Origin: Gilliamella sp. App6-5
GTDB taxonomy: Bacteria; Pseudomonadota; Gammaproteobacteria; Enterobacterales; Orbaceae
Length of the DNA: 58,500 bases
Direction of reading: 5' to 3'
Assembly: GCF_001690525.1 (NCBI RefSeq)
Contig: NZ_LZGT01000083.1
Coordinates: forward strand, 1-58,500
Positions 27,575 through 38,632 of this stretch are shown in pieces (positions within the stretch are counted from its first letter, which is position 1; the number at the start of each line of letters is the position of its first letter). The notes beneath the pieces were generated by a model. The model was not told the origin of the DNA and did no database searches. It saw nothing but the letters and a program-made list of their open reading frames with translations. The translations under genes and the position numbers were made by a program.

Positions 27575-28255
27575 TTACAACGCAAGTTTTTCGTTTATAT
27601 ACTTAATAGATTGATTAAAAACATCTTGAATAGACAGTGATGTGGTATCAATTATTAGAGCATCAATTGCAGGTTTGAGTGGCGCAACAGTTCGATTGCG
27701 ATCGCGCAAATCACGCTCAGTTATCTCCTGCAAAATTTGGGCGAATTTAACATGATTTTGCTTATCTTGCAACTGTTTCATCCGTCTTTCTGCACGAGAG
27801 TGTGCACTTGCGTCAAGAAAAATCTTAACAGGCGCATCGCTAAATACCACGCTGCCCATATCACGGCCATCGGCAATCAGTCCCGGCGCTTGCCTAAAGT
27901 CACGTTGGCGTTGTAATAAAGCAGCTCTAACGGTATTAATAGCCGCCACTTTTGATGCTGCGCCACCTATTTGTTCTGTGCGGATGTCTTTAGTAACATC
28001 AACATGATTTAATAGCACCTTAACTTCACAACTATCAGTATTAAACGTTAACGGTAAATTAAGCGCTAATTGCACAAGCTGACTTTCATCTTCGAGTGCA
28101 ATAGCTTGTTTAATCGCACTAAGTGCTAACACCCTATAAATAGCGCCAGAATCTAAAAGATGCCATTTAAAATGATTGGCTAACGCTTGGCATAATGTGC
28201 CCTTACCAACACCACTTGGTCCATCAACAGCAATAATGGGAACAGGTTTATTCAT
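27575..28255 (-). CDS. cmk: Cytidylate kinase
   Basis: A 226-residue nucleoside monophosphate kinase that phosphorylates CMP and dCMP. The P-loop VDGPSGVGKGTLC is at 10-22 and LIADGRDMGSVVF supplies the CMP-site arginine/aspartate. It follows aroA with a single base between, so the two are one transcript; rpsA lies 111 bases downstream. Confidence 0.96.
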   Translation of the reverse strand: MNKPVPIIAVDGPSGVGKGTLCQALANHFKWHLLDSGAIYRVLALSAIKQAIALEDESQLVQLALNLPLTFNTDSCEVKVLLNHVDVTKDIRTEQIGGAASKVAAINTVRAALLQRQRDFRQAPGLIADGRDMGSVVFSDAPVKIFLDASAHSRAERRMKQLQDKQNHVKFAQILQEITERDLRDRNRTVAPLKPAIDALIIDTTSLSIQDVFNQSIKYINEKLAL

Positions 28256-28256
28256 T

Positions 28257-29537
28257 TTATTTTTCGCTTAATCGTTTAAATTGTTCGAAATAATCAGGAA
28301 AAGTTTTCATGGTACATTTAGGATCTAATATTGTTACAGCTGTATCAGAAAGCGCCACGAGTGAAAAGCACATAGCAATACGGTGATCGTTATAAGTTTC
28401 AATTTCGGCATGGGTTAATTTAACAGGTGGCAAAATAGTAATATAATCTTTGCCTTCATCGATTGTTGCCCCTACTTTACGCAATTCAGTTGCCATTGCA
28501 TATAAACGGTCAGTTTCTTTAACTCGCCAATTATAAATATTACGGATTGTAGTTGGTCCTTTAGCAAATAAAGCCGTTGTTGCTATCGTCATTGCTGCAT
28601 CAGGAATATGATTCATATCCATATCAATACCGTGTAATTCACCATGTGAACATTCAATATAATCATCAGCCCAAGTCACTGTAGCACCCATTTTTTCAAG
28701 CACATGGGCAAATTGTGTATCACCTTGTAAGCTTTTTTTACCAATGCCCGTTACCCTAACTGTACCACCTTTAATTGCAGCGGCAGCTAAAAAATAAGAA
28801 GCCGATGAGGCGTCGCCTTCAACTAAATAATGCCCCGGCGATTGATAACACTGATTTGCTTTAACCGTAAATTTTTGATAGTTGTGATTTGTGACCGATA
28901 CACCAAAAATAGCCATCATTTTGATAGTGATATCAATATAAGGTTTAGATACCAAATCACCAATGATAGTAATTTCAGTATCATTTTGTGCCAGTGGCGA
29001 AGCCATTAACAACGCGGTTAAGAATTGGCTAGATACTGAACCATCAACTTGGATATTACCGCCAATAAAACCACCTTGAATATGTAGTGGTGGATAACCT
29101 TCATTTTCAAGATAATCAATATTAGCTCCACCTTGACGCAATGCATCAACTAAATGGCCAATTGGACGTTCTTTCATACGAGGTTCGCCAGTTAACACAA
29201 TATTATTACAGCCAAGACATAATGCAGCAGCTAAAGGACGCATTGCCGTACCAGCATTGCCTAAAAAAAGCTCTAATGTATGGTCAAATTGCAACATCCC
29301 CCCTACACCTTGAACATCACAAATGGTGCGATCGTGCGATAACTGATACTTAACACCTAATGCTGCAAGTGCATCAAGCATATAACGCACATCATCACTA
29401 TCCAGTAAATTAGTTAAACGAGTATTACCTTTACTTAATGCTGATAGTAATAACGCACGATTAGAAACACTTTTTGAACCTGGCAAATTAATCGTACCAC
29501 TAAATTTTTTTATTGGTTGTAATGTTAAGGATAACAT
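28257..29537 (-). CDS. aroA: 3-phosphoshikimate 1-carboxyvinyltransferase (EPSP synthase)
   Basis: A 426-residue enzyme of aromatic amino-acid synthesis. Visible motifs are [20 protein letters not shown] (substrate-binding KS), [26 protein letters not shown] and the C-terminal [12 protein letters not shown]. Length equals E. coli AroA (427). It is preceded 21 bases upstream by an XRE-type regulator rather than serC, its partner in enterobacteria. Confidence 0.97.
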   Translation of the reverse strand: MLSLTLQPIKKFSGTINLPGSKSVSNRALLLSALSKGNTRLTNLLDSDDVRYMLDALAALGVKYQLSHDRTICDVQGVGGMLQFDHTLELFLGNAGTAMRPLAAALCLGCNNIVLTGEPRMKERPIGHLVDALRQGGANIDYLENEGYPPLHIQGGFIGGNIQVDGSVSSQFLTALLMASPLAQNDTEITIIGDLVSKPYIDITIKMMAIFGVSVTNHNYQKFTVKANQCYQSPGHYLVEGDASSASYFLAAAAIKGGTVRVTGIGKKSLQGDTQFAHVLEKMGATVTWADDYIECSHGELHGIDMDMNHIPDAAMTIATTALFAKGPTTIRNIYNWRVKETDRLYAMATELRKVGATIDEGKDYITILPPVKLTHAEIETYNDHRIAMCFSLVALSDTAVTILDPKCTMKTFPDYFEQFKRLSEK

Positions 29538-29558
29538 AATGACTCTCTTTAATATTCT

Positions 29559-30431
29559 TTAAAATTTTTCTAACGTCGCTTTTAATAAATCAATTGCTTG
29601 CTTATCTTTAGCGCTATTTTGCCATAACTTATCAAATAAATGATGATACCGTTTAATGGCATCATAAGATGACGTGATTGATGCAATACCAGTAGTCACA
29701 TTAGGTAACTCACCTAATCGAAATGGGCTCATCGCTAATGAAATAGGATTTCCATCTTGATAAAAAATCTGAAAAGCAATTGATGGAATTGCTTCTTGCG
29801 TAATAGCAATGGTTGGCATAAAGGATTGTTGTTCTATTAGCTCAATTAAATGATAAACTTCTTTACGTGCTAATAACATCCTTTCTGACTTCTTGCCTGG
29901 CGAAATTGTCAAATTTCCCACTAAACCAATATGCAAAAACCGCTCTACATTACGTAAGCTAATTAAATTAATCACCTTTGGGACTGATTGATGAAACTGC
30001 TTTTTACGTTCTTTTAAAATCGACAAGATGACTGAGTATTTTTGATGTTCAATCAACTCGCTTGATTCATTGAGCATCAGAGCTAAATGAGAAAGATAAT
30101 CAGGTGAAGTTAATAAAAATGAAAAAGGATCGAAGTGAGAATAGATATGCGTTGATTGCTCTTCTAACTGACGCATGCGCTCAAAAAAACCTTCACCACT
30201 CGAATAATATTCGGTATCAATGCCAAGCAAACTTGCAAAAGACGTATCGAGTAAAGATGCCAATCGCTCTAAAGTTTCGATTTTAACGATTTCACCTTTT
30301 TCTAACCGATAGACTGCTGCTCTTGAAATTTTAAGACTTTCTGCGACATCTTCAGCCTTCAAAGAGGCAGCAATCCGATACGCACGTAGACGCTGACCTA
30401 TAGCACAATAATCAATCGATCCAGTAATCAT
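29559..30431 (-). CDS. XRE-family transcriptional regulator with C-terminal sensor-like domain
   Basis: A 290-residue protein with an HTH_XRE domain at about 10-65 (IGQRLRAYRIAASLKAEDVA, LKISRAAVYRLEKGEIVKIE). An uncharacterised C-terminal region (about 80-290) has no transmembrane segment. It lies 21 bases ahead of aroA and could be co-transcribed with aroA-cmk. The ligand and targets cannot be read from the sequence. Confidence 0.8.
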   Translation of the reverse strand: MITGSIDYCAIGQRLRAYRIAASLKAEDVAESLKISRAAVYRLEKGEIVKIETLERLASLLDTSFASLLGIDTEYYSSGEGFFERMRQLEEQSTHIYSHFDPFSFLLTSPDYLSHLALMLNESSELIEHQKYSVILSILKERKKQFHQSVPKVINLISLRNVERFLHIGLVGNLTISPGKKSERMLLARKEVYHLIELIEQQSFMPTIAITQEAIPSIAFQIFYQDGNPISLAMSPFRLGELPNVTTGIASITSSYDAIKRYHHLFDKLWQNSAKDKQAIDLLKATLEKF

Positions 30432-30529
30432 AATACACTCAAACTATTGGGATTTTGGCAGTGTATCACAAGGTGATAACAATGCCAATTTTTGTCAAAA
30501 TGGTTCGGGTTAATATACATTTGAGTCTA

Positions 30530-33436
30530 TTATTTTAACAAAATTTGTTGTAAAGCCGATGCGTTTTCAAACTCGGTATACTCGGTTATTGCTTGTGGTT
30601 GTTTTGATAAATCAGCGATATTACCTAATGCTTGAGAAGCAAAAACAAAACCTTTTGACTCCATTACAGCTCGAGTATAAAAATCAATCAAATCTTGCTT
30701 GGTTATTTTTTTTACCTGCGCTATTTTTTTAGCTCTAGAGTCAAAAGCAAATCGAGATAACCGATAATCTGCCATATAACGCCCTAACTCTTCATCCAAT
30801 GTTTGTGGCGGCATATTTAATTCATCAAGCACACCCTTTTTATATTGCTCAATATCGTCTTTCGATAATGCTTGCAATTTGTTTAGCATGATTGGGAAAA
30901 ACTCTTGATAACGTTTTAGCAAATAAGCTGGATCATATTGGTTGCTTTGAATTAAAAACCCAATTCCTGATGACTCACCTACGGTCACTGGTTGAGAAAA
31001 TACAGCATAACCAAGCTGTTCATTAGTGCGCAGTTGGTCATAGAACCATGGTGAAATAATTTTTGACAGTAGATAACTTAATGTTCGTCCGGTGATTTGG
31101 TCATAATTAGCAGGGATATAGCTCATCATCAGAGCATTATCAGTTGTTTTAGCTTGCTGAGTGAGCCTAGCTGTTAATGCATTTTTGATTTTGATATCTT
31201 CTATCGGAGTAAACTCTGCACTACGAACCAACGTTTTTTGAATGGCATGATAAAGATCTAATGATTGATCATTTGATAAATTACCAACGCTTAGCATATA
31301 AGGTACTGAACTTGTTAACAACTGATCCCGATAAGCTAAAATATCATCAATACTGATATTGTCTATAATTTTACGTTTTTCACCTCGTTCAAAATAACGT
31401 GGCATTACCGATAAGGCTTTTACTGGGTTTATGGCTAATAAATAGCTTTTAGCATGCTCAGCAGCGTCAAGTTGTTGCAAATACCATGATTTAGCCAAAG
31501 CCAAACTTTGTTCATCAATATTAACTTGTCTGTAACTATCAAGAATTGTCAAAACCATTTCGGATAAATGCTGATTAAAGCCACTCGCTGTGATCATCAA
31601 TCCATTATCACTACTTGTTGACAATGACATACCGGCAACGCCAGCTTGAAACTGTAACTTAGCTAAATCACGACCAACAATGTAGTCAAGCAAATCAAAT
31701 GTTACCACTGATTTAGCATCACTAAAAGCTTGATTGTTGCGTAACGAAACAACAATAGCAGCTTTAGGTTCATTATTAAAATACTGACTAACAAAATGGA
31801 TATGATTACCACGGTTACTAAACTCAGCGGGTTGAGCTTGATCACGATTTTGCTTCATAATTGAAAAATCATCGGGAATATAAGGATTTAATTCAGGCAG
31901 ATTAAACGCATAATTCTTGCCTAACGTTGCCCAATTCGATTTTTGATCGCGGGTGATATTATCCACTTTATACGGTGCATCAACAAAATAAGCGGTCTTA
32001 TTGGTAGTTTGATTTGGTGCGATCACCCAAATTCTAGCATTATCTGCCGTCAAACTTTTTAAACGTGCCGTAATGGCTGATTTATCAAAATAAGTAGCAA
32101 CATAATCTGAATTTAATACGTTTTGTACGGGATATAATAACATCTGATCTGATAGCCATTCTACATATGACATATCACGCTCAACATCTTGATATTTGAA
32201 CCCTAACGCTAACATTTTTTGCATTTCTTGATAATAAGTGTCAGAAATTCCCTCTTTTTGCATCAGCTGTAAATAATTAAAAATAGCCCCAATAATTTTA
32301 TCTTTTAGTGCAAGCCCCTCATCAGTTAAAGTCGCATTGATACTAAAAATGCCACTATTACCATAGCGAATCGGATCGCTTCCCGCTTGAATACCTTCAA
32401 TCAATCCTTGTTTTTGTAGCTGATCAGCCAACGTATTTTGACTACGATTACTAATTAAATAAGCAATATATTCATCACTCTTGTTTGTAAATTTAGACAG
32501 GTTATTTTCGATTGGAAATTGCAACAACAATAACTTTTTGGGTTGAGCTGGTATCATGGCAATTTGCTTACCTAAACTATCAGCAGTGATTGCTGGTTTA
32601 TCAACCTTAGGCGCATTGATATTTTTATTAGGAATTTTTCCGAAAGTGCTTTCAGCTAATTTTGCCAATTTATTGATTGACTGATTACTATAAATCACGC
32701 CTACCATAATATTGGAGGAATAATAATTACGATGAAATCCAACTAATGCATCTTGCAACTTACTACCGTCTTTATCGCTTAACGTTTCTAAATTACCGCC
32801 TGAAAATTGCGAAGCTGGATGATTTTGATTAATTGTTTCGGAATCAACTTGTCCAATTCGAAAACCATCATTAGATCTGGCCATAGTCATTTCAGCATTA
32901 ACAGCATTGCGTTCTTTATCGGCAAAATTAGGATCTAAATTAGGTTCAGCAATCGCATCGGCTAAATAATCGAGTGCTTTATCAAATGCGCTATTTTCAA
33001 TCTCAAAATAAAACGCGGTTCGATGTGCCGCAGTGCTAGCATTATAACTACCTGCATGACGGCTTAAAAACTGAGAAAAGCTAGCAGGCTCTGGGTAATT
33101 TTTTGATCCCATTAGCACCATATGTTCAGCATAATGTGCCAATCCTTGCTGATTTTGCGGATCTTGTAATGATCCAACAGGCAACGCCAATGAACCGAGT
33201 GACTTAACTGCATTAGGATCAGACACAAGCAGCACTCGCATTTTATTTGAGAGCTCAATCACTTCATATTGACGCTTGTCACGATCGCTTTGTTGTACTT
33301 TTTCTAACAAAACTGGTCTTGCAAGTTTATTTTCAATAGCAAAAGATATTGGTGAAGTAGTCATAGTTAATAGTCCAATAAAACTACCAATTATTAAATT
33401 CACTACTCTTTTATTTTTCAAATCCATCATATTCAC
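30530..33436 (-). CDS. ptrA: Pitrilysin (protease III), M16 zinc metalloprotease
   Basis: A 968-residue periplasmic protease with a signal peptide (about 1-33, ending ISFA). The inverted zinc motif HYAEH is at 101-105, with ERNAVNAEM supplying the distal glutamate. Four M16-type domains fill the length, as in E. coli PtrA (962). It degrades small peptides and proteins. In enterobacteria ptrA lies between recC and recB; neither is seen here. Confidence 0.92.
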   Translation of the reverse strand: MNMMDLKNKRVVNLIIGSFIGLLTMTTSPISFAIENKLARPVLLEKVQQSDRDKRQYEVIELSNKMRVLLVSDPNAVKSLGSLALPVGSLQDPQNQQGLAHYAEHMVLMGSKNYPEPASFSQFLSRHAGSYNASTAAHRTAFYFEIENSAFDKALDYLADAIAEPNLDPNFADKERNAVNAEMTMARSNDGFRIGQVDSETINQNHPASQFSGGNLETLSDKDGSKLQDALVGFHRNYYSSNIMVGVIYSNQSINKLAKLAESTFGKIPNKNINAPKVDKPAITADSLGKQIAMIPAQPKKLLLLQFPIENNLSKFTNKSDEYIAYLISNRSQNTLADQLQKQGLIEGIQAGSDPIRYGNSGIFSINATLTDEGLALKDKIIGAIFNYLQLMQKEGISDTYYQEMQKMLALGFKYQDVERDMSYVEWLSDQMLLYPVQNVLNSDYVATYFDKSAITARLKSLTADNARIWVIAPNQTTNKTAYFVDAPYKVDNITRDQKSNWATLGKNYAFNLPELNPYIPDDFSIMKQNRDQAQPAEFSNRGNHIHFVSQYFNNEPKAAIVVSLRNNQAFSDAKSVVTFDLLDYIVGRDLAKLQFQAGVAGMSLSTSSDNGLMITASGFNQHLSEMVLTILDSYRQVNIDEQSLALAKSWYLQQLDAAEHAKSYLLAINPVKALSVMPRYFERGEKRKIIDNISIDDILAYRDQLLTSSVPYMLSVGNLSNDQSLDLYHAIQKTLVRSAEFTPIEDIKIKNALTARLTQQAKTTDNALMMSYIPANYDQITGRTLSYLLSKIISPWFYDQLRTNEQLGYAVFSQPVTVGESSGIGFLIQSNQYDPAYLLKRYQEFFPIMLNKLQALSKDDIEQYKKGVLDELNMPPQTLDEELGRYMADYRLSRFAFDSRAKKIAQVKKITKQDLIDFYTRAVMESKGFVFASQALGNIADLSKQPQAITEYTEFENASALQQILLK

Positions 33437-33542
33437 TCGCTTGACTTTGTTGTAAAAAAATAAGTTTTAAAAAGAATAGAAAGAGAATTTATCAAAACAC
33501 CTAGGCATGATGATAAATTCCGCTATTATGTGATAAATACAA

Positions 33543-35135
33543 TTAATGTTCCCGAGTTTTTCGAAATTCAACATCAGGATATCGTTCTTCGGTCAAATTC
33601 AAATTAACCATACTTGGTGCAATATAAGAAAGATTATCTCCTCCATCTAAAGCCAAGTTCTGCTCGCATTTGCGCTTAAACTCTTCTAATTTTTTTACAT
33701 CACTACACTCAACCCAACGAGCAGTTGTCACATTGACAGGCTCATAAATGGCTTCAACGTTATATTCCGATTTTAAACGTGCAACAACCACATCAAACTG
33801 TAGCACACCAACAGCGCCCACAATTAAATCATTATTTGCTAATGGGCGGAATACTTGTACCGCTCCTTCTTCTGATAGTTGAACAAGTCCTTTTAATAAT
33901 TGTTTTTGTTTGAGAGGATCTCTTAAACGAATGCGACGGAATAGTTCTGGTGCAAAGTTAGGAATACCAGTAAATTTCAGATCTTCGCCTTGCGTAAAGG
34001 TATCACCGATTTGAATCGTACCATGATTATGTAAACCAATAATATCACCGGCATAGGCTTCTTCAACATGTTCACGATCACCGGCCATAAATGTTAAGGC
34101 ATCAGAAATATTAATCTCTTTGGCAATACGCACATGACGTAACTTCATACCTTTTTCATATTTACCCGATACAATGCGCATAAATGCCACGCGGTCACGA
34201 TGTTTAGGATCCATATTAGCTTGAATTTTAAAGACAAAACCACTGAATTTTTCTTCTGATGATTCAACTTCACGTTTATCGGTTTGACGAGGTTGAGGAG
34301 TTGGTGCCCAAGCAGTTAAGCCATCAAGCATATGATCAACCCCAAAATTACCCAATGCCGTACCAAAAAAGACTGGCGTTAAATCACCCGACAAGAAAGC
34401 ATCTAGATCAAATTCATTGGAAGCCCCTTGCACTAATTCAAGCTCTTCGCGCAGTTGCTGTGCTAAATCATCACCGACCGCTAAATCTAAATCAGGGTTA
34501 GTCAACCCTTTAATAATTCGCACTTCTTGTATAGTATGGCCTTGACCCGATTGATAAAGATATGTTTCATCTTTCGCTAAATGATAAACACCTTTAAATA
34601 ACTTGCCACAACCAATCGGCCATGTAATCGGCGCGCACATTATATTTAACTCGTTTTCGACTTCATCAAGCAATTCCATCGGGTCGCGAATATCACGATC
34701 TAACTTATTCATAAAGGTTAAAATTGGCGTATTACGCAAACGCGTGACTTCCATTAATTTACGTGTGCGATCCTCTACCCCTTTTGCCGCATCAATCACC
34801 ATTAAACAACTATCAACCGCAGTTAGCGTGCGGTAAGTATCTTCAGAAAAGTCTTCGTGTCCGGGAGTGTCTAATAAATTAACCAAACAATCATTATAAG
34901 GAAACTGCATAACAGAGGTGGTAATTGAAATACCACGTTGTTTTTCCATTTCCATCCAGTCTGATTTAGCATGCTGGGCATTAGCGCCACGGCCTTTGAC
35001 TGTACCTGCTGTTTGGATTGCGTGTCCAAATAAAAGTACCTTTTCGGTAATGGTGGTTTTACCGGCATCGGGGTGAGAAATAATCGCAAAAGTGCGACGT
35101 GCATTAACTTCGTCTAAATAAGCTTGTTCTGTCAT
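33543..35135 (-). CDS. prfC: Peptide chain release factor 3
   Basis: A 530-residue translational GTPase that recycles RF1/RF2. GTP-binding motifs are [22 protein letters not shown] and NKLDRD. Length equals E. coli RF3 (529). It is transcribed divergently from ilvY. Confidence 0.96.
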   Translation of the reverse strand: MTEQAYLDEVNARRTFAIISHPDAGKTTITEKVLLFGHAIQTAGTVKGRGANAQHAKSDWMEMEKQRGISITTSVMQFPYNDCLVNLLDTPGHEDFSEDTYRTLTAVDSCLMVIDAAKGVEDRTRKLMEVTRLRNTPILTFMNKLDRDIRDPMELLDEVENELNIMCAPITWPIGCGKLFKGVYHLAKDETYLYQSGQGHTIQEVRIIKGLTNPDLDLAVGDDLAQQLREELELVQGASNEFDLDAFLSGDLTPVFFGTALGNFGVDHMLDGLTAWAPTPQPRQTDKREVESSEEKFSGFVFKIQANMDPKHRDRVAFMRIVSGKYEKGMKLRHVRIAKEINISDALTFMAGDREHVEEAYAGDIIGLHNHGTIQIGDTFTQGEDLKFTGIPNFAPELFRRIRLRDPLKQKQLLKGLVQLSEEGAVQVFRPLANNDLIVGAVGVLQFDVVVARLKSEYNVEAIYEPVNVTTARWVECSDVKKLEEFKRKCEQNLALDGGDNLSYIAPSMVNLNLTEERYPDVEFRKTREH

Positions 35136-35239
35136 AAAACTGTTTTAATCCACACAAAAATAATCATCCATTTTAGCAGGTATCTGTCTATTTTGCCATT
35201 GATGTTATGCACAAGCCCATTTGCCTTATTTGTTGATCT

Positions 35240-35273
35240 ATGCATAATATTTGCCTAATAAGTGATGCATAAT
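35240..35273. repeat. Two ATGCATAAT direct repeats upstream of ilvY
   Basis: ATGCATAAT occurs at 35240-35248 and 35265-35273, each followed by (T/A)T-rich sequence, in the prfC-ilvY divergent region. The core ATGCAT is itself palindromic. They could be operator half sites for a LysR-type regulator, but this is a guess from position. Confidence 0.3.
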
Positions 35274-35336
35274 TTACTGCTTCTTGACAAAAAGTTTCAG
35301 GAAACTATGCGTTTTAGTATAAAACCGGAACTTGCT

Positions 35337-36239
35337 ATGAACATTCGTGATTTAAAATTGTACCTACATTTATGCGAAACCTGTCACTTTGGTATCACCG
35401 CACATGCCATGCATGTTAGCCCTTCAACCTTATCAAGACAGATCCAACGACTTGAAGAACATTTTGGTCATCCGCTATTTATTCGCGATAACAGGCAAGT
35501 ACAAATCACTCAAGTTGGCGAAAAAGTCAAACGCTTTGCTCAGCAAGTAATAAACATGCACCAACAGCTAAAATATGATTTAGATCAATCCAACCAACAG
35601 CTTGTCGGCGAACTTACGCTTTTTTGTTCGGTCACGGCCGCATATAGCCACTTGCCCGAAATACTCGATCGCTTTAGGAGCCACTATCCACTTGTTGAAA
35701 TCAAGCTTTCAACCGGTGATGCCGCCGACGCAGTTGAAAAGATACAAGCCAATGCAGCCGATTTAGCCATTGCTGGCAAACCTAAACAACTCCCAACTGG
35801 CATTGAGTTTTTAAAATTTGGTGAAATTGAAATGGTCTTGCTGATCCCCAAACTTAACAGCACATTTAGCGACAAATTACATCAAAAACAACCTGATTGG
35901 CATAATATTCCGTTTATATTGCCAGAACACGGGCCAAGTCGCCACCGTATCGATTTATGGTTTAAGCAAAAAAAAATCACCAATCCCAAAATTTATGCAA
36001 CAGTTGCGGGGCACGAAGCCATTGTATCGATGGTTGCTTTAGGATGTGGCGTCGCTTTATTGCCAAAAGTTGTAATGGACAACAGTCCAGAGCGAGTAAG
36101 AGAACGCATAACCGAATGGTCTACCAACTTAATGGAACCATTTGATGTAGGTATTTGCGTACAAAAGAGACGGTTATCTGAAAAAATCATCGCTGCCTTT
36201 TGGGCAATTTGCAATTTAAATCTACCTAATAACGAATAA
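35337..36239 (+). CDS. ilvY: LysR-family regulator IlvY
   Basis: A 300-residue LysR regulator very close to IlvY: MNIRDLKLYLHLCETCHFG, AMHVSPSTLSRQIQRLEEHFG, FCSVTAAYSHLPEILDRFR, KLSTGDAADAVEKI and VAGHEAIVSMVALGCGVALLPK. The start at 35337 matches the family; an earlier ATG at 35262 would add 25 non-homologous residues. IlvY normally activates ilvC (acetohydroxyacid isomeroreductase) encoded divergently beside it. Here prfC is the divergent neighbour and ilvC is not in the window, so it must act at a distance or regulate something else. Confidence 0.9.
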   Translation: MNIRDLKLYLHLCETCHFGITAHAMHVSPSTLSRQIQRLEEHFGHPLFIRDNRQVQITQVGEKVKRFAQQVINMHQQLKYDLDQSNQQLVGELTLFCSVTAAYSHLPEILDRFRSHYPLVEIKLSTGDAADAVEKIQANAADLAIAGKPKQLPTGIEFLKFGEIEMVLLIPKLNSTFSDKLHQKQPDWHNIPFILPEHGPSRHRIDLWFKQKKITNPKIYATVAGHEAIVSMVALGCGVALLPKVVMDNSPERVRERITEWSTNLMEPFDVGICVQKRRLSEKIIAAFWAICNLNLPNNE

Positions 36240-36353
36240 CAAAAATATAGTGTATAATCGCGCATTAAAAACTAAAATCATCATAATGGACGTATTAAAT
36301 TACTAAGAAACGACTTATTTTTTTGCAAGATATAATAATTAAATCTGATAAAT

Positions 36354-38558
36354 ATGATTGTAATGGAATTCCAAATGAAACAGATAAAAATGTTAGCCTC
36401 ATTGATACTTTTTGCTGGTGTTACCCTACCATCAGTAGCACAGGCCAACACGACAGAATCAACCGAACCAGTTAAAAAGATAAAAGCGACCACATCTGGG
36501 ACAAACACAGATACCAGCATAAAAGTCGACAACAAAACAGTTACAGCTACAACCAATACCAAGATTGACACTAACAGTGATACCTCAGTCCAAATTGACA
36601 ACACAATCCACAAACCTAAGTGGTTAGTTCGCAGTACATTGGCTTATTATGATGGCGATAGCAACGATCTTGTTACCGCTGGACTGGGCTTTACGCCGTT
36701 ATCAACCACCATTATTACTCCTGAAGTCGAAGTTCCGAGCAAACCACACTTTCAAGAACGACGACAAGCCAAATTAAATCGCTATATTGACACCAAAATT
36801 GGCGAGGGAACATTATTCGGTTTTAGAAAGCAAGAATTAACGCCTTTGTTTGACGGCAAAATTGCCGGTACCGAAATATTAGCGGTACAAAGACAAGACG
36901 GCGTAGGCATGTTGCTACAAATTCCGATTGATTTTGACAAAAACAAACCTTGCATTGTTGCCGTTCCTGCCAGTGATTCAGACGGAGTACTCAATGCCAA
37001 AGATGTACAAATTCGTGGATTATGGGGACTTAGGCACAACTGCGCAGTGGTCTATAACGACAAAGGATTAGGCAATGGCATTTATGATATCAAACGCAAG
37101 CTTGGTTTTACCGTATGGGGCGACGTGGATAACGGTAATATCTTATTTCATCCTTCGATAAAGAATAAAGAAAAATATATTCAAAAATATCCCCATCGCT
37201 ATGCCATAAAACAACTACACTCAAAAATCAATGCCGAAGCACGCTGGGGCGAACATGTACTAAAATCTCTTGAGTTTGCCTTTTATGAACTTAATAGCAT
37301 GTTTTCGCCCAATAAACAGGTTATATTTAATAAAGACAATACCCTTGTGTTAGTCTATGGAGCGAGTGATGGCGGCGGTGCCGCATTAAAAGCAGGCGAA
37401 TTGGATGACCAAAATATGATAGACGGCATTGTGGCAGTTAATCCACAAATTCAGCCAAATATTGATAAATCCCGAGTTACCCTCAAAATAGGTAACAGCA
37501 ACAAACAAAAGCTAGAAACCAAATCCATTGCCAATTACAGTGCTTATGGCGCATTATATATACCGTGTGCAATTCCCGCAATAAAACCTTATAAAGACAA
37601 TGCTTACGTGCCTTATGCCAGTTATTTTCTTTATTCACAACAACGCTGTAATGCCCTAAAAAAGGCAAAATTACTCACGACAGGCACGCCCGAAGAAGCC
37701 CTAGAAAAACTACACAAATATGGCTGGACGCCAGAGATGGACATTCAACTACCGTATTTTTACTATACTGAATCCATTGGTTTACCTTACCAATATATTA
37801 GTGCTTATGGCAAATACGATGTCACCGAAAACATGTGTGATTTTTCGGTCGCCAGTACCCAGCAAAATCCAATATATTACAGTGGGAAAGTCGCGCCATT
37901 AGAAGAAATTTCGTTTGAACAAATATGGGGAATGGCAAACGGACATTTGCCGCTTTGGAATGGTCGAGATGCAACGGTTTTGGATCTGGTTGAAAACGAA
38001 GATCTCAACACACCAAGACGTGAATTTTATTCTAGTTCGCAAACCAAAAATACGGTTGATTATGGTACTAAAGGCGCAATTTGTGTTTATAAAAAATCGC
38101 AAGATCCGCGCGTTAAGCAAGGTATAAAACAAGTTATGGCATCGGGCAACTTAAATGGTATAAAAACTTTTATTGTACATGGACGCAATAATGTTAAACA
38201 GTTACCCAACTATACATCGCGTGCTTATGTTGCTTTAAATAGTTTAGTTGAAGGAAAACAATCGCAATTACGATACATTGAAGTTGAAAATGCCAGTTAC
38301 TTAGACGGCAGACCACCATTTGACAACACTTTACTACCCATTGATTATTATGGTGAAGATGCCATTGAATGGTTATGGGCCAATTTAACCACCAACGCCA
38401 CACTACCGGTAAGCCAAATAGTGCGCACCAAAGCGCGCGGTGGCAAAAGTGGTTATGCTCCACAAGTAACCAGTAAAAATTTAAAATCGATAACGCAAAC
38501 GCCAAACCGCAATGATGTCATCCAAACAAACGATGGCAAACTGATATTGCCAAATTGA
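36354..38558 (+). CDS. D-(-)-3-hydroxybutyrate oligomer hydrolase-like secreted esterase
   Basis: A 734-residue protein resembling the 3HB-oligomer hydrolase family, which cleaves short 3-hydroxybutyrate oligomers released from PHB. A signal peptide ends near VAQA; the likely start is the ATG at 36375 (MKQIKMLASLILF), since the annotated one adds seven residues. A Thr/Asp/Asn-rich linker (about 40-85) precedes the alpha/beta-hydrolase part with RDKGxG-like NDKGLGNGIYD and the nucleophile motif GASDGGGAALKAGE (Ser about 339). The rest matches family length (690-740). No PHB synthesis gene is in the window. The natural substrate could be a different polyester or ester in the gut. Confidence 0.75.
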   Translation: MIVMEFQMKQIKMLASLILFAGVTLPSVAQANTTESTEPVKKIKATTSGTNTDTSIKVDNKTVTATTNTKIDTNSDTSVQIDNTIHKPKWLVRSTLAYYDGDSNDLVTAGLGFTPLSTTIITPEVEVPSKPHFQERRQAKLNRYIDTKIGEGTLFGFRKQELTPLFDGKIAGTEILAVQRQDGVGMLLQIPIDFDKNKPCIVAVPASDSDGVLNAKDVQIRGLWGLRHNCAVVYNDKGLGNGIYDIKRKLGFTVWGDVDNGNILFHPSIKNKEKYIQKYPHRYAIKQLHSKINAEARWGEHVLKSLEFAFYELNSMFSPNKQVIFNKDNTLVLVYGASDGGGAALKAGELDDQNMIDGIVAVNPQIQPNIDKSRVTLKIGNSNKQKLETKSIANYSAYGALYIPCAIPAIKPYKDNAYVPYASYFLYSQQRCNALKKAKLLTTGTPEEALEKLHKYGWTPEMDIQLPYFYYTESIGLPYQYISAYGKYDVTENMCDFSVASTQQNPIYYSGKVAPLEEISFEQIWGMANGHLPLWNGRDATVLDLVENEDLNTPRREFYSSSQTKNTVDYGTKGAICVYKKSQDPRVKQGIKQVMASGNLNGIKTFIVHGRNNVKQLPNYTSRAYVALNSLVEGKQSQLRYIEVENASYLDGRPPFDNTLLPIDYYGEDAIEWLWANLTTNATLPVSQIVRTKARGGKSGYAPQVTSKNLKSITQTPNRNDVIQTNDGKLILPN

Positions 38559-38578
38559 CAGTAAATATCCCAAAACCA

Positions 38579-38618
38579 CTATCGGTTTAAGTGGCAGGAC
38601 AACAGCTTAAACCGGTAG
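38579..38618. terminator. Inverted repeat between convergent genes
   Basis: CTATCGGTTTAAG and CTTAAACCGGTAG pair (13 bp, one mismatch) around a 14-base loop between the 3' ends of the oligomer hydrolase gene and acpH. It has no clear T run, so its role as a terminator is uncertain. Confidence 0.45.
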
Positions 38619-38632
38619 CAGCAAAATCCATC

